Below, in pieces: positions 43,763 through 44,797 of a stretch of DNA of 44,797 bases (within the stretch, counting starts at the first letter, position 1; every line of letters begins with the position of its first letter). Origin of the DNA: an uncultured Hyphomicrobiales bacterium (GTDB lineage: Bacteria; Pseudomonadota; Alphaproteobacteria; Rhizobiales; Xanthobacteraceae). Where the stretch lies: the NCBI GenBank assembly GCA_903885555.1, contig CAISIV010000063.1:1-44797 (forward strand). Direction: 5' to 3'. Below the pieces are notes generated by a model. It was not told where the DNA came from, did no database searches, and was given only the letters and a program-made list of their open reading frames with translations. The position numbers and the translations under genes were made by a program.

Positions 43763-44296
43763 ATGACCGCTTCCAAGGCCCCCGCCGGCGACTACATCGT
43801 CAAGGACATCTCGCTCGCCGAATTCGGCCGCAAGGAGCTCTCGCTCGCCGAAACCGAAATGCCCGGCCTGATGGCGACCCGCGAAGAGTACGGCCCGAAG
43901 CAGCCGCGCAAGGGCGCCCGCATCGCCGGCTCGCTGCACATGACCATCCAGACCGCCGTGCTGATCGAGACGCTGCAGGAACTGGGCGCCGACATCCGCT
44001 GGGCGTCGTGCAACATCTATTCCACCCAGGATCACGCCGCGGCCGCGCTCGTCAAAACCGGCACGCCGATCTTCGCCGTGAAAGGCTCGAGCCTTAAGGA
44101 CTACTGGGACTACCAGGTCAAAATCTTCGAATGGGCTGACGGCGGCGTTCCGAACATGATCCTCGACGACGGCGGCGACGCCACGTTGCTGATCCATCTG
44201 GGCGCCCGCGCCGAAAAGGGCGACGTCGCGTTCCTCGAGAAGCCGAGCGTCGAAGAAGAAGAATATCTGTTCGCGGTCATCAAGAAACAGATGAAA
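43763..44296 (+). CDS. ahcY: Adenosylhomocysteinase, N-terminal part only (joined to foreign sequence)
   Basis: The first 178 residues are a normal SAH hydrolase N-terminus: [67 protein letters not shown] and [18 protein letters not shown]. These build the substrate-binding domain of the enzyme that splits S-adenosylhomocysteine to adenosine and homocysteine. A normal protein is about 470 residues and would continue with a KPGW...GVSEETTTGVHRL segment and an NAD-binding domain. After ...[15 protein letters not shown] all of that is missing and unrelated sequence follows in frame. As written, the product cannot bind NAD and would be inactive. Confidence 0.93.
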
Positions 44297-44797
44297 ATCG
44301 TGTCGAACTCGCAAGAGGAATTCGACGATTTGCAGACACGGCTTCAACAAGTAACGAATCTCTATAGCGAACACGTCATTAAGACCGTGAACACGACGGG
44401 GAAGAGACGGTCCATTTTCAAAGACGACCGCAAAATCACGGTAGGGACGTCGCGCAAAGATATCATGAATTGCCGCGGGAAAATAAAAAAAGCCTTCATG
44501 AACTGTTTCGCCCTCATTCTGCGGTTCCGGTTCGAAGGCGTGTTCCGCGAAATGCATGTGAAAGTGTTTAATACCGGTAAACTCGAAATCCCGGGGGTCC
44601 TGAGCACCGCCATTTTGGACAAGATGAAAGAACGGATTCTTGCGACCATTCAACCCCATTTGAACGGACCTGTCGGTTTCGTGGAAAACGCGAAAGTCGA
44701 CAATGTCCTCATTAATTCGAATTTCAATTGCGGATTCTGTATCAACAAAGACCGTCTGTACGCCATTTTGAGGAGCGACAAATACGGCATTGAAATC
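44297..44797 (+). CDS. TATA-binding-protein-like sequence of giant-virus (NCLDV) type, partial, in frame with ahcY
   Basis: From codon 179 of the open frame the translation resembles TBP-like proteins of nucleocytoplasmic large DNA viruses. Landmarks: DDRKITVG (221-228), NCFALILRF (about 248-256), [16 protein letters not shown] (about 263-278, matching the FSSGK-type strand of TBP) and [14 protein letters not shown] (314-327, matching the second strand set). The frame is open to the window end. GC is visibly lower, with A/T-ending and AGA/AGG/ATA codons rare in the neighbours. Bacteria have no TBP-based transcription, so a function here is not expected. The viral assignment is from recalled family motifs; the exact donor is unknown. 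Chimeric assembly or an artificial join is more likely than a real fusion. Confidence 0.72.
   Translation, partial: MVSNSQEEFDDLQTRLQQVTNLYSEHVIKTVNTTGKRRSIFKDDRKITVGTSRKDIMNCRGKIKKAFMNCFALILRFRFEGVFREMHVKVFNTGKLEIPGVLSTAILDKMKERILATIQPHLNGPVGFVENAKVDNVLINSNFNCGFCINKDRLYAILRSDKYGIEI

Noticed and set aside
43619-44659. Long open frame on the minus strand (346 codons) crossing the ahcY joint
   Set aside because: It is antisense to the ahcY frame and contains no recognisable motif; the plus-strand frame has clear family sequence on both sides of the joint.
1-44797. tRNA, rRNA, CRISPR arrays, transposases, integrase or attachment sites
   Set aside because: None seen on either strand; intergenic spaces are short and no regular repeat-spacer pattern or terminal inverted repeats with a transposase occur.

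Overview
The window is high-GC alphaproteobacterial chromosome, most likely from the order Rhizobiales/Hyphomicrobiales near Bradyrhizobiaceae or Xanthobacteraceae. The pointers are the order cycM-like cytochrome / kdsB / pheA, the ChvI-ChvG two-component system followed by a short HPr kinase, EIIA and HPr, a pckA nearby, a GTTC-N7-GTTC SOS box of the alphaproteobacterial type, a DUF2865 protein and several Bug/TctC receptors. I see no rRNA, tRNA, CRISPR array, insertion sequence or prophage.

Layout. 1-6600: membrane-anchored cytochrome c (cut by the window edge), kdsB, pheA, an SDR, an eRF1-like small protein, a PAS chemoreceptor, a flavin monooxygenase of the salicylyl-CoA/anthraniloyl-CoA type and a CopD-like membrane protein. 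6600-14000: LysR regulator, phosphomannomutase/phosphoglucomutase, retropepsin-like protease, helicase HrpB, UDP-glucose dehydrogenase. 14100-18050: polA and an AT-richer unknown membrane protein. 18100-21000: a leftward operon of antiporter, RidA protein and a D-tartrate dehydratase-type enolase-superfamily enzyme. 21200-26500: DUF2865 protein, L-2-hydroxyglutarate oxidase-like enzyme, two tandem lytic transglycosylases, an enol-lactonase-like hydrolase. 26600-31450: a small catabolic islet with two Bug receptors (one frameshifted), an amidohydrolase, a dihydroxyphthalate-decarboxylase-like protein and an aldo/keto reductase. 31500-33600: a LexA-type box drives a Y-family DNA polymerase translationally coupled to a small cysteine-rich protein. 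33600-39400: pckA, two tandem secreted alpha/beta hydrolases, a solute-binding protein and a HugZ-like protein, all leftward. 39500-43550: chvI-chvG-hprK-EIIA-HPr, which links envelope/acid sensing to the regulatory phosphotransferase system and carbon metabolism (pckA).

The most striking signal is at the right edge. The reading frame that begins as S-adenosylhomocysteinase (ahcY, 43763) stops resembling ahcY at about 44297. It continues in frame, with visibly lower GC and different codon use, as a TATA-binding-protein-like sequence of the kind encoded by nucleocytoplasmic large DNA viruses (giant viruses). It runs open off the window end. The enzyme loses its NAD-binding half. A chimeric assembly or an artificial join is the most economical explanation; a true bacterial-viral gene fusion would be extraordinary and must be shown by reads spanning the joint.
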